Shown in pieces: positions 33,770 through 45,300 of a stretch of 64,000 nt of DNA; position 1 is the first letter of the stretch, and each line of letters starts with the position of its first letter. The translations under genes and the position numbers were made by a program. Under the pieces are notes generated by a model. It ran no database searches and was not told the origin of the DNA. It saw only the letters and a program-made list of their open reading frames with translations. Location of the stretch: positions 77,169,931 to 77,233,930 of the forward strand of contig NC_090982.1 in NCBI RefSeq assembly GCF_040807025.1. Direction: 5' to 3'. The stretch comes from Struthio camelus (Eukaryota; Chordata; Aves; Struthioniformes; Struthionidae).

Positions 33770-34999
33770 TCACTCTCTCCGCAGCGGCAGGCGGATGAAG
33801 GTGTTGACGCCGACTCTGCAAGGGCAGGAGAGGGGATTTAGGGTGGGCAAGGTGCCCCGCGCCGGCCCGGCGCCCTGCCGGGGGGCTCGGAGACGCGGGC
33901 GCCGCGCTGGGTAACGCTCTCACCTGGTGGCTTTCCAGTCGTCGTCGAGTTCGTCGACCGTCCCTCGCAGGAGCCACATGGTCTTCAAAATTTCCTTCCC
34001 GTCCTTGTCCACGAAGCACTGGCCCGTGAAGACGGTGATGGAGTCTGCAGGGCCGGGGCGGGCGGCGGGGAGAGAGCACACACGGGAGGCGTGAGCTCGC
34101 CGCCGGACGGCGCGGAGAGCCCGTGCCCCGAAACCCGCCCTCCGTCGGCCTCTCTCCCGGGCGGCCGGGCGCCTCGCAAGGCGGGCAGCGGGCTTCGGTG
34201 GCGGCACCGCCTGTGCGCCTCGGGGCCCCGGAGCCGGACGCTTACATCTAGGCCACTTGGCGTTTGCAGCGAGGAGCGAGCTCAGGACACGTGCCTGGCA
34301 CGTCCCGTCGACCGCGGGGCTTGGGGACACCGTGGGGGAGGGCAGGGCAGCATCGGGGACAACTCGGGGAGGGCAGGAGACCACTGGGGACACCACAGGG
34401 GAGGGCAAAGGATGACAGGAGACATCTCAGGGGAGGGCAGGGCACCATCGGGAACATCGCGGGGAGGACAGGGCAGTGCTGGGGACATGAGGGCAGAGCA
34501 CCGTCGGGGACATCACAGGGGAGGGCAGCGGATCATCAGAGACATCCCAGGGAGGCTGGAGAAGGGAGAAGCACCTGAGAAACTCCAGTTGACGGTGAAA
34601 CCGAAGGTGGGGTGGTTGAGCTGGTTCCTGTACTGCTGGGAGCCCTGCAGCGGAGAAATCTTGATTTTGTTGTTGGTGGCTGTCACGGCTGTGAGGTACG
34701 AGCCGGAGAACTCGCCTCTGCTGTTCACGGTACTGATGGTCATATTGGAGCCCAGGTCATTCATCCAAGACCCTGTCAGGACACACTGCAAACAAGGAAT
34801 CAGCCCCGGGTGCCCAGCTCAGCCCTGCAGAGTGCGATGCAGGAGCCCGGCAGCCGCGTGCCCGGGGGCCAGCCCTGCGGGAGAGCCGGCAGCACCCGGG
34901 GCCGGCCCGGCCCGCCGACACCTTTACCTTCCTCTCAGCAGACAAGCTGGGAGTCACCAGTGCCAGGGCGAGCGCCAGGAGGACGGGGGACGCCTGCAT
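33770..34999 (-). CDS. AVD: AVD-F: avidin, closest to chicken AVD
   Basis: Exons 34999-34928, 34785-34575, 34044-33924 and 33815-33770 total 450 nt, 149 residues, phases 0, 1, 2. The leader is MQASPVLLALALALVTPSLS, then AERK. The mature chain aligns without gaps to chicken avidin through the barrel. Every biotin contact checked is identical: Asn12, Ser16, Tyr33, Thr35, Val37, Thr38, Ala39, Thr40, Trp70, Phe72, Ser73, Ser75, Thr77, Trp97, Leu99, Trp110 and Asn118. Cys4, Cys83 and the N17-M-T sequon are kept. The last exon encodes VGVNTFIRLPLRRE, matching the chicken RVGINIFTRL... ending in basic residues. This is the clearest avidin orthologue. Avidin is an egg-white protein that sequesters biotin, with steroid-controlled expression in oviduct. 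Confidence 0.95.
34315..34560. repeat. Minisatellite, about 35-40 bp unit, in AVD-F intron 2
   Basis: Six to seven degenerate copies of GGGGAGGGCAGGGCACCATC followed by GGGGACATC. Confidence 0.8.
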
Positions 35000-35080
35000 G
35001 GTCTCTGCGGCCGGGAGGTGCTTGCCGATGCGCGGGACGTGCTCCTCACAGGGATCTGTCCTGCTGCCGGCTCCTTCTCC

Positions 35081-35088
35081 TTTTTATT
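35081..35088 (-). promoter_or_regulatory. AVD: AVD-F degenerate TATA box
   Basis: The minus strand reads GCAATAAAAAGGAG, 82 bases before the start codon, the same spacing as the TATA boxes of AVD-A, B, C and E. The first T of TATA is A. Confidence 0.55.
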
Positions 35089-38000
35089 GCTGCTGGGGCT
35101 CCCAGTGCCAGCTCTGCCCAGGCATTGCATAACCTGGGTGTTTCCAAAGTTGTGGTTCCTGGAGATATGAGAGGGTGATTGCATGCAGATATTCCCAGCA
35201 GCTTGTGCCGAAACAGCCCCTCCTTGCTCATGTGCCCCCCGAGCCAGGGAAAACCCCATCCTAAGGGCTGTCTTCCCAAAGCCTTACCCCCTGCCCGTTT
35301 CCCACCCTGGCACCATCCCTGGCACCTTCTCCTGGTGCTCTCTGCACGCTCCCGGCCGTAGGCTGCTGCACCCCTCGCTACCCAAGCTCCCTGTGCAGGT
35401 GCTGGACGGCGCTAGCCCCAGCCTGCCCTGGAGATGGAGCAGCCCGGGCGACCCGAGCCCACTCCTCCCTGCCGGCTACCCTCCCGCAAACCTCATTGGG
35501 GACCAGACGTCCTGCAGAGGATCCCCGACGTGCACAGCATGGGATGATGGTGGCCGGCTCCTGGCCGGGAGGTGCAGGGCTGCGGGAGCATCGTGCCGTC
35601 TCCCTGCCCACCCGCCAAGACCCCCCTCGCTCCCTGAGCCTCAAACTCCGTGTGGGCTGCGTTTTCCTCTTCCCGTGGCTTCCCCCGCGCCGCCGGCTGG
35701 CGAGACGGCTCGAGCCCCGCCGGGCCGTACGGCCATCGCCACGTGGCACGCGCTCGGGGCGTGCGGCTGCCCTCAGCCTGCCCGGGTCGGTGCGGAGGCC
35801 TGCCCACTGGCCCGGACCTCGCGCCCGTGCCCACCCCGGCCCCAGCACCCCGGCGCGGCAGCAGCAGGCACCTCTCGCCCCTCGTGGCGTGTTTCCTTCA
35901 GCCCCTGCTTGGGTCCCCGCCAGCCGGCCCGGTGCTCGTGCACGCGCCAAAACGGGCAACACGCCTTCCAACAGGCGGCTGGGCCTCGCCGAGGGTTTGG
36001 CACCAGCTCCCTGCCGGGGCTGGATGGAGAGGAGGCACCCAGCCCTGTCACGTGCTGAAAGCCCCAAGCAACCCCGCCGGCGGGCAGGCGCGGGAAGCCC
36101 TTTCCTCAAGGGCTTTGCTTTATTCCTGCCCCTTTTTAAGCCACGCGGCGGAGAGCACGCGTTCCCGCGGTCCGTCCCGCGCGGGCGCCGCGGAGCTGGC
36201 GGCACACCGCCCCGGCTCTTCTGCGGCTGGGGCTCGAAATCACGGCTTGCGACGCTCCTGCCAAGCTGACTTTTATTGCCGGGAAGCTATGTTGTTTACC
36301 AAAAAACAATCAATCCTCCAATATCTCGGATGTCGGATTTTAATGCTGGCAACACCTTATGTTCACACAGGGGTTTTTAAATAATGCCTGTTCTCTATTT
36401 ATAAATTTGACCTTGTGTTATATTTGTCCCTGCGGCGACTCAGTTCACGCCCAATTTCCTTTCCTGTTCCCTGACAGTTTTCAAGGTGGTTTCTTAAAAC
36501 GTGTATGTGTGAATTCCCTTGTCATCACATCAAGGGCTCGTTTAGGCCTGTTTATCAGAAAATGCTCTTTTTCTTAAAATGGAACGAACTTTTTATAACA
36601 TCTCAGAAATACTTTTTGATTTTTAGTTGCCTTTTAATCTAATTTCTGAGCCCCAGTTTCTCTCCAGCAGTAAAATTCAGTCCCTCGCACCACTCACCAC
36701 TACCCGGGCCTTTAAAACCTGGCATTTCGGCTGCGGTTTACCCAAATGCTTCCCTTTCCTCCCCGCACCCTGCTCTGCGGAGCCCCCGCGGACACCCCCG
36801 CACCTTCACAGGTGCAGCCCTTTTCTCAGCCTTGGGACAGCAAACGCCGCACCGATGTCACGATGGGGCTTCGGCTCCGTGGCACGTTTCCAGCCGCGTT
36901 TTGGGCTCCCGGCCCCTCTGCAGGACCCGCCGCGCCTCGCTGGCCCTTCTGGACTGCGTTTCGGGAGCGGACGCCACGAGGGCCCGAGCTGCACGCGGGG
37001 TTTTGGGGCGCTCCCGGGCTGCTGGCGGCCTCTGTCCCAACCCTGCCTGCAGGAGCTCTGCTCCGCGTGGCCCCTGGCACTGGCGGCGAGCTCCCTGCAA
37101 GGGGAAAGTCCCGCTCAGATATTTGCCTTTCTCTTTTATGAATTTATATCGAGGTATGTTTTCCCACTGCAACAGCTGCGTTTACTTTGGCCGCGCCAGC
37201 TGGGGTGCGTGCGAGCGGTGCCGGGGGCCACCGCGCGCTGCCCTGCAGCTGTTGAGGCCGGTGCTGAGGAAGGAGAGGCACCCGGACAAAGCACGGGGGT
37301 TGCTCAAGAAGGTACAGAGCTGCAGAGCAAACGCACAGCTCATCCACAGCTGTGGCCATATTTTAGCATGACACAACCACCATTGCGGTTATCCGCCTGC
37401 AATCGTTTTCTTTTTCACGTTTAAAAACCCTCAGCCTAGCGACGTGTCTTGGAGGTGCAAGGATCAGACCAAGGAGCGCGTTCGTTCAACAGTCACAGCT
37501 AGAGCTCTCGGAAAGGGAAGCAAAACGAAAACAACGCAACCACTGGCGGAGGTCCTTAGCGCTTGCATGCCCGAGCGATCCTCCAAGGGTTAGCCACAGG
37601 ACCGGCTCGGCTCTCGCGGTCCTTGCAGCAGTTCAGTCCTGCAACGGGCTCTCGAGCACGCGTAGAGCAGGGATGGAGCAAGGGTGAGCCAAAGGTCAGA
37701 AGAGGAGGGTGGAAGCGGAGGCTGAAGGAGTTAAAAGCTGAAAGAACTGGGGTGTGAGGATTCGAGAAAGGTCTCAGGAAAAAACAAAAGTTCCAAAAGT
37801 TAACCCTATAATGCACAATTTTAATTGATATGTGTTATAAAGTAAAAAGAAAACAGTAGAAAAATCCGTCTTGTTACTCTCTCAGTGGAGCAACCCAACC
37901 TTTGAAACAAAGTTTCTGTGCAAGCTATTATGAAGGGTTAAAGAACGATGCTGGTGAGTTTCTGCAATAAAATAAAGCATGTTAAGAAAACATGATGGTT

Positions 38001-41000
38001 TTGACAGCTATGTTTGTTCTTTGCCTGCTGGATCAGAATGTAACTGTATTTTGGGAACTACTGATGTAATGTAAACAGTTTGTTCCTCATAAAGAGGAGA
38101 GGGATGAAATAACGTAGCTAAAATGCTGTCACTCAGACTCTTGCTGCCACCAGAAACTCCTGGAGAGGTGTTGCAACTTAGGTAACAGATGCATCAGGTT
38201 AGAGGAAAACCCAGCATCCGCCGCACTCCTCCAGCCTTGCTTTTCCCTCGCTGGAGCTGCAGGTGCCTCTGCTGGCCCCTGCCCCGCTTGCTGCGTGCAC
38301 AGGGGTGGCCGTGCTGGGCAACTGCCCCCGCTGGTGCACAGCCCTCTCCTCGCCCCCGCCTCCACCATAGAGCTCACGGACATAGACAGGGGCTGCTTTG
38401 AAGGTCACAGGAACGTCATGGATTGCACATCACCATTGGCACGGACAAGGCTGGAAATTCCAGGAAAACTAATTTTTAGCATGTAGTTAATGGAAACAAG
38501 CCAACAGAGAGGGCAGGACCACACCTCCAGTTCCAGGGTAGCGGACAAACTGTGAACTCAGCTCACAGGGGCTCCTCCCTAGTGGTGCTCGGCGCTTGCA
38601 CAACTCCAGTCTGGGATACCCAGTTTACCATGCTGGGAAGATCTCTGGTCTCCCAGCGCTCCCCTCTCTGCCAAAGCTCCTTAAGACCTGGCCAGCACCC
38701 CTATGGCTCAGCCCAGCAAGCCCCCTCTTTGTTCCAATGGATCACCATGTCCCCTTCCTGCAGGGACAGGAGGTTGGGGAACCTGCCCCAGCACTGCCAC
38801 CTGCGTCCCAGCACCACTGCTGGACGCCAGCAGTCCCTGTGGACCCACAGCCAGGGAATCTGGCACAGCACAGCAGTGAAGCCACAACCAAGTGCTCGCT
38901 GGCCAGCGGAGACCTGCCCAGGTTGCCCCTGGGGACAGGGAACACGGGGCCGAGGTGAAATCCTCAACGCCAGAGGAGAGCGTCACTGCCCCTCTCCACC
39001 AGCCGTGGCGCCGTGAAGGGCGCAGGGGCTTTGCAGGCCCTGTGCCCAGCAGAGGCGAGAGTCCTCTCCTCCCCAAAACACCTGGGTAACCTGCAGCTCC
39101 AGGTGGTGGCCTCCCGCCAGCCACACGCGAGCCCAAAGCCAAAAGAATACAATAGGGGCTGGTTGGAGTGGGCTGTGCCCGCCAAGACCTGCCTGGATAA
39201 CATTATTTCTCAGCCCACACGGATGCAGGAACTCTCTCTTGGGGAGCGCAGGGGAAGAAAAGGCCATTCATTGCCACGCTGGCAGTGCTGGGCCAGCGCC
39301 AGCCTGCCCATGCCCCGTGTTCAAGGGCAACCCTCTGCGGGAGCTCCGAGGGTGAACCAAAACGACACCTGCAGGCGCTCTGAGCCTCTCTCCCAGGCTG
39401 AGGGACACGACTGTCCCGACGCAGATGCTGTGTGCCCCTTGCGCAGCTCAGCTGAGCTCCCTGAGGAGCTGTGGAGTTTGGTGTCATCCCTGCACAAGGC
39501 TGCTGCGGTCACAGTGGAGCTAGTTGTCCCTCCGCACCCCAGCCAGCTGCCAGCAGGCACTCCGCTCTCAGGCTTTCCTACGTAGTAGCAGGCAGCGAGT
39601 CCCAGCAAAAAGAGTGCCCAGCCAGGTTTTGTCTCCATCGTGCAGGTGAACGCATCAGCGAGCCTGGCTGAGCCACCACCACGCCAACGCCGCAAGTGGG
39701 AGAGCGGCCCTGGCTCCCGGGCCAGGCTGGCAGCAGCCTTTGGGACCGCAGCCTCAGCTCCGTGATCGTTGGTGCCAGATCTGCACGTTCCCATGCCAGC
39801 CAGCAGCACAGTGTTGGCCAGGCCTGGGGTCAGGTCAACCATCAGTAGCCTAGAACCTACACTGCGTTTGGAGATCCACAGCAAGAGCCTGGCACAAAGG
39901 CATCCTGCAGGTCACAGCAGCTCCAGCTGCCTGGAGGCCGGCCAGCCAGCTGCTGGAAAGCCTCACGCTCTCCTGCCTGCCCCGGCCCCACTGGCATTCC
40001 CATGTGGGCATGGCTAAGGGGGAGGAAAGATGGGCACAAAGAGAAGGACAGTCGCTGTCCCATTTAAAGATTAATAGACAGCACTAAAACAAGCAGCACG
40101 CATGACTAAGTGGCAGGGAACAACTAAACCAGGCAGAAACAGGGAGAGGGAGGTGGCAGATATGGGAAGAGGATGGAGGCCAGCCAGGCTAGGGGCACAG
40201 GCAAGGGCCAGGTACCTGCTGCTCTATGCCCAGCTCCTTCTCTTTTAGGGAAAGCATCACTCACTACCACCTGTCCACCGAGCCCCTTTTCTGAGGGGAG
40301 ACATGCCTAAGGCAAGTCTCTGCCCTGCTTTTCTCCAGGAGGCAGACTCCCTCACCCCTTGGGGCACACCTCCAACAGCTCAAAGGTCCCTTTCCACCAG
40401 GGCCAAGGTAGTGCTAAGTGCTCGGTCACGCTGGAGCCATAAGCCAACCTGAGCGGACTTTCCCACCCTCCTGCAGCCACGGGGACGGACAAGACTTACA
40501 CAAACTTGTGGGAGCGCTGGTGCTGGCACTCCCCGAGGTGGTTAAGCCACAGGCTGGCCATGGTGCAGAGCCTGCGTTCAGCCTCATGCTTGAGGTGATA
40601 ACCCAACCCAAGAGCCAAAGCAGCCCCTCTGATATGGGGTGGAGCCCTGCTCCCCTCCTACCAACTTTGTTGCCAAGGGACAAAGTAAAGTTGTCTGTTC
40701 CAGGGGTAACACCTGAGCCCATGAGGGCACCTACCTGAAACCAAGTAGGTACAGCCTCCTTGCTTCCCTCAAGCTTCAGCAGACTGTTTGCAGAGAAGTG
40801 AGAAAACTAAGGCGTGCAGCAGCAAGAAGCACAGCCTGTGGCACCAGGAGCCAGTCACCATCAAGGGCTAGCTCGAGGGCAGTGCAGACACCTAAGCAGC
40901 CACCCAAAGAGAACAGCCCTACCTGCCCAAGGAGGGGACAAGCCGCATGCTAGTGGAATTTGATATCAACACCAGTGTCTTTGCCTTCACATGGTTTGCA

Positions 41001-41306
41001 CCTACATCGGAGTAGGGAATGAGGGACATGCCTCAGACTGCTCTCTAGGACCTCAATGCAGTCGCAGCTGGGTGGAAGGCATTTTTTGCTCCTATCACAA
41101 ACCTGTTGGCAAAATAATCTATGACAACAAGCCTGTAGTTAAGTCTTGTCCCGTACGCGCACCACAAATCATTCACACAGGCCCCCGCAGAAACTATTTA
41201 AGGGTGGGACAAGCTTTGAAGGAAACAGGACAACAATATAGGCTCACTCTCCCTTCAGCCAGCCACAAAGGAGGTACACCACCAGGGACAGACATCTGGA
41301 TAATCA
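35089..41306. other. Intergenic region, AVD-F to the GBA2 3' end
   Basis: About 6.2 kb with no gene I can name. Loose signals are AATAAA on the minus strand at 36119-36124 (AATAAAGC, like avidin 3' ends), AATAAAATAAA on the plus strand near 37966, and a short minus-strand signal-peptide-like frame at 39638. I searched by eye for further avidin exons and found none. Poly-purine and AT-rich segments lie between 37.4 and 38.1 kb. Confidence 0.55.
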
Positions 41307-41312
41307 TTTATT
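41307..41312 (-). terminator. GBA2: GBA2 poly(A) signal
   Basis: AATAAA on the minus strand about 1.07 kb after the GBA2 stop, giving a 3' UTR of about 41290-42377. No other gene is seen in that UTR. Confidence 0.75.
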
Positions 41313-42377
41313 AAGAACTTAAATTAAAATGATTCATAATCTAAAATCTGCTCCATTGCCCACACAAGCCTGTATTACTGTGCAAGTAGGGAGGGGTGCC
41401 AGCCACAGTACCAGACCAGGGACATGCTGCCCCTCCTGGGCCAGGATGTGTTTGGGCTCAGATTGTCACGGGCCAGGGAGCCAGGCCTTCCCCTGCATAG
41501 AAAGGCCCCGCTGCGGATTGTACTTGCCACAAGCTCTCCTGTGTGCTCCCTACCTGGGGCAGGCGGGCAGCTAGCTCCTTCCGGGCGGTGGGGAGAAGCA
41601 CGCAGCCCCATGAGCAGCTGTGGTACAGGGGCTGGGCAGGCAGCTCCCCCTCCAAGGGAGCTGCTGGGCCAGGCCAGAGCTCACTGACCCAGCACTGAGC
41701 CAGGCCCAGAGCCAACTTCAGCTGCTGGCAGAGCTGGGGCGGGGGGCGGTCAGTCCAGGAGAGCTGGTTTGTGTTTGCCGCAGTTACAAAGCGGAGAAAC
41801 AACTACAGTATCCACGTGTCTATGTGCAGCAGCAATGAGCAGCCAGATCTGGTGCAGGCAGCCACATCCCACACTAGTCCAAGGTCCTCACTTCACACAC
41901 ACACACGCACACTTATTAGCCCTGTAGGCCAACTCCTACCTTACCAGGCCCACTGACTTCTCCCAGACAAAGCCTGCAGGAGAAAGGTCTTGCTTGCTCC
42001 TAGGAGATGGTGCCAGTTCACGTCGAGGAAAGCTACTTGTCCTGCAGGCTAGCAGAGCCCTGAGCAATAGGGAAAGGGAGGCACAAGCCTCAGCACTACC
42101 CCCTTATCCTACCCCTCCTTTCATTGGTGAGGGTAAGGAGATTAACTTGTGTCTCTGGACCCCCTCGCGCTCAGCATCAGTGTCTGGAGGCCCCCCCAAG
42201 GTGAAGGGCATGTCCTGTGGGTTGGGTGAGGAGATGGAGAAGTAAAACAGCAATTTGAGAATTATAGGGGGAGGGAGGGGAAGGGCACTGTGGCAGAGTC
42301 CCTGCCTTCCAGCTGAGGCTCCCATCCCCAGGGTGGGCGCCCTCTCTGATCTGCTCAGCACCACCGGGCTCCCAGGC

Positions 42378-45300
42378 TCAGGGGTTGAGGGAGTTTGCCT
42401 GGGTGGGCTCTGCAGGTGCTAGTGCCTGGTTGCCTCGGTTCTCCAGGGCCAGCTGCATGCTCCAGATGCTAAGGGGCCGCATGTAGGCCAGCGAGCGGAA
42501 GATTTTCTTCTCACAATAGGCTTCTGGTGTCTGGAAGGCCATGCCCAACTGCTCCCAAACTGTCCGGTAGCAGCCTTCCGCTGTGTGAAACCCTTCCCGC
42601 ACCAGGCCCTGCAGCAGAGGGAAGGAAGGCGGCCATCAGTACCTGCATGGAGCACAAGGAGAGGGCACAGGCCCAGGGCTACTGCTTGCTGGCCTGAGGG
42701 CACAGAAAACCCTACTCACCTCCTGGATCATGGTGGCAGCCAAGGCATACACTACCCCGATCCACACTTCATTGGACTGTAGGCTGGAGGTGTCTGGCAC
42801 CCCATCAGGCGTCATGCCGTTCACAGCTCCCATGGTGCCGCCAGCAAAGCCCATGACATTCTTCTCAAAGATAGTCTTCAGCGCACTGACAACATGACTC
42901 TTGGGGAAGACCTGCATGGAGAGAGAGGCAGAGGGAGTGTGTGAGCTTTTGCCTCAGTGGTTACTCATACCTCTCAGCCAGGAAATTCCAGGGAGCAAGG
43001 TTAAATTTTAGGCTAGAAGAGACTATTATTGCTCCTGTTCAGATCACAGGACACAGCTTCACCCCATCTTCCTTGCAGGAAATCCGACAACTCATCCAAC
43101 TATCGTCTATCGTGACTCCACAAAAAGCTTCTCACCTTCAGTCACTGGTCATACCCCTTGCTTCTCTTAGGAGTTTGCTCTGGGGACCAGGTCAACCCTA
43201 CTCAGAATTACCTTCTTATTTGAATTCCTGTTTTTGGTGGATTTCAGAAGGTTTTTAATTTCTTAAATTTTGTAATTGGGTGGTGATGCAAGTAAATCAG
43301 GATTAGCTCAGACTGGGATGTTCAGGATGCCTGATATTTTCACTGTCTGGATTTGAACCTGAAACTTTTATCCAAAGCAAAGGTTAAGAACATAAGACAA
43401 CTTACGGGAAAAGAGATGGCAGCTTTCTGGATAAGCAGTCACTTCAAGGGAAAATTCAGGAGGAAGTGAAAACACTTTCTTCCCAGAAGAAAGGGAGAGG
43501 GGGGGTGGAAAGAAGTCAGTTGCTCAAACTAAAGCCAATAGCTCAAGAAGTTAGGAGAACAAACTGCAAATAACCATGCTGAGTAAGCTCTTACAAAAGA
43601 GGTTAAAGAGTGAGCACTAAGAGGCCTGCCAGCCAAATAAAAAGCAGTGGAGCGGCTGTGCAATGAGTACTGCATCAAGATTAAAAAGCCTCTGCACATA
43701 GCTAGAAGTAAATAGCACTTTTCCACTGCTTTCAGTATTGGTAATAATACTGAGAAATATAATTTCAGAGATCATTGCCTATGTGACAGAAGCAAAGCTC
43801 ACAACTCAGCAATGTTGCAACAGGAGGACCGCTTAGTCTCATCCTACACTGACGTAACTAGAAAGTCATCACATGGACTTTTCACAATGATCAAATCGGG
43901 AGCGATATTTTGGAGCTGGAAGATAGTGTATGTTACACCACTTTGTAAGAGAGGAGAAAGAGTCAGGTAATTCTTGGCTCATTAGTCCAGCCCAACCCCA
44001 GTGATGCTCCAGACTTTTCTTGCAAGTTTGTTGCAGACAAAGCCAGAGGAAATGGAAGGCATGACGAACCGAAATACGAGCTTGCCAAAGGCAGGCTGAG
44101 CAGTCTAACCAGATTCCTTGATAAGTGTCCACAGAAGTTAAGGCATAGCCCCTTTACCTTCACTAAAGCCAAGCATCCAATACAGTAATTTTTTCCAGAA
44201 GGGCTCTGTATCTAGGGATAAGTACAAGTGTTGTTAAGGAAGAAGGCATTAGTGGAAGGGCTGTGTGAAGCTGTCTCTCTGGCAGAAGGCTGGGGGGTAG
44301 AATTCCTTCAGGACTGAGCTCAGGATTTTTCTTATTTTGTATTTCATTACTGACCTGGGCACGCAGCAGGAGTGTGCTAATGAAATGACAAACACAGGAG
44401 TGGTGCCAACAACACAGAAATCAAAACGTCACGTGGACAGAACTGGATGACCATAGTAGTAGAGAAGTTCAGCAGTATGAAGTCTTCAGTAAGCTCAAAG
44501 CTCACTAGTTAAAGGAGAAGAAAGATTCCCTAAACAAAGTCTGAGGCCTGAGGAAGAGGCAAGTGAAATTTTTGACTGCACCAGGTTTACTATTTCCCCC
44601 ATAAAGGGATGTTTGCGTATCACTGCATGGGGCCTGGGCAAGACGTCACTTGCAATTCTGGGTACAGTCCTAGTCTCCCTGCTCAAGAAATCCAAACTGG
44701 AGTAAATACAGGAGGACACAAGCAAAAGCCAGTGGTTCTCATTAAATCCTAACATGTTTAGTACAATCTGCTCCCAGGATAGACTATTTCAAGCTCCCCT
44801 CAAACACTAATGGGCCACAAAACGATCCATCACCTTCATGCAACTGAGAGGATCATTCTGCCTTCTTTGAGGCACACACAGCTTTCACCTGTCCTGCATC
44901 ACTACAGAAACATTTGCCGTCCAGTAGTAGGGTCTGTCAATTGTCTATTGGTCATAAATAATTCATCCGATTGCTCTCTACTATCCTGTTGTGTTCTGGG
45001 AATTACATTACTAACATCTGACAGGATAGTCTTTAGTCAATCCTTCTCTTGCAAATGGAAGGCTATGGACTTTAGGGCCCCAAATAAAACTTGGTCTCCT
45101 CCGATTTTCATGCAGGACTTGAAAATGGTCAGTAAATAACATCGACACATTTTCTTCACTTTTTAAACAAATAACATTTTTCTGAGAACAAGCTCCAATG
45201 GGAACTTCTGAAGCGTGCCCAATTTGACAGATTACACACACCTGTTGCAGTCTATTCACAAGTGTATTTCAGTTTAATGAGTTGCACTGATTTGCACTGC

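Noticed and set aside
36119-36124. AATAAAGC on the minus strand as the 3' end of a seventh avidin gene
   Set aside because: No avidin exon motif (GQCF, DDWKATR, FTR) was found upstream on that strand between 36.1 and 41.3 kb.
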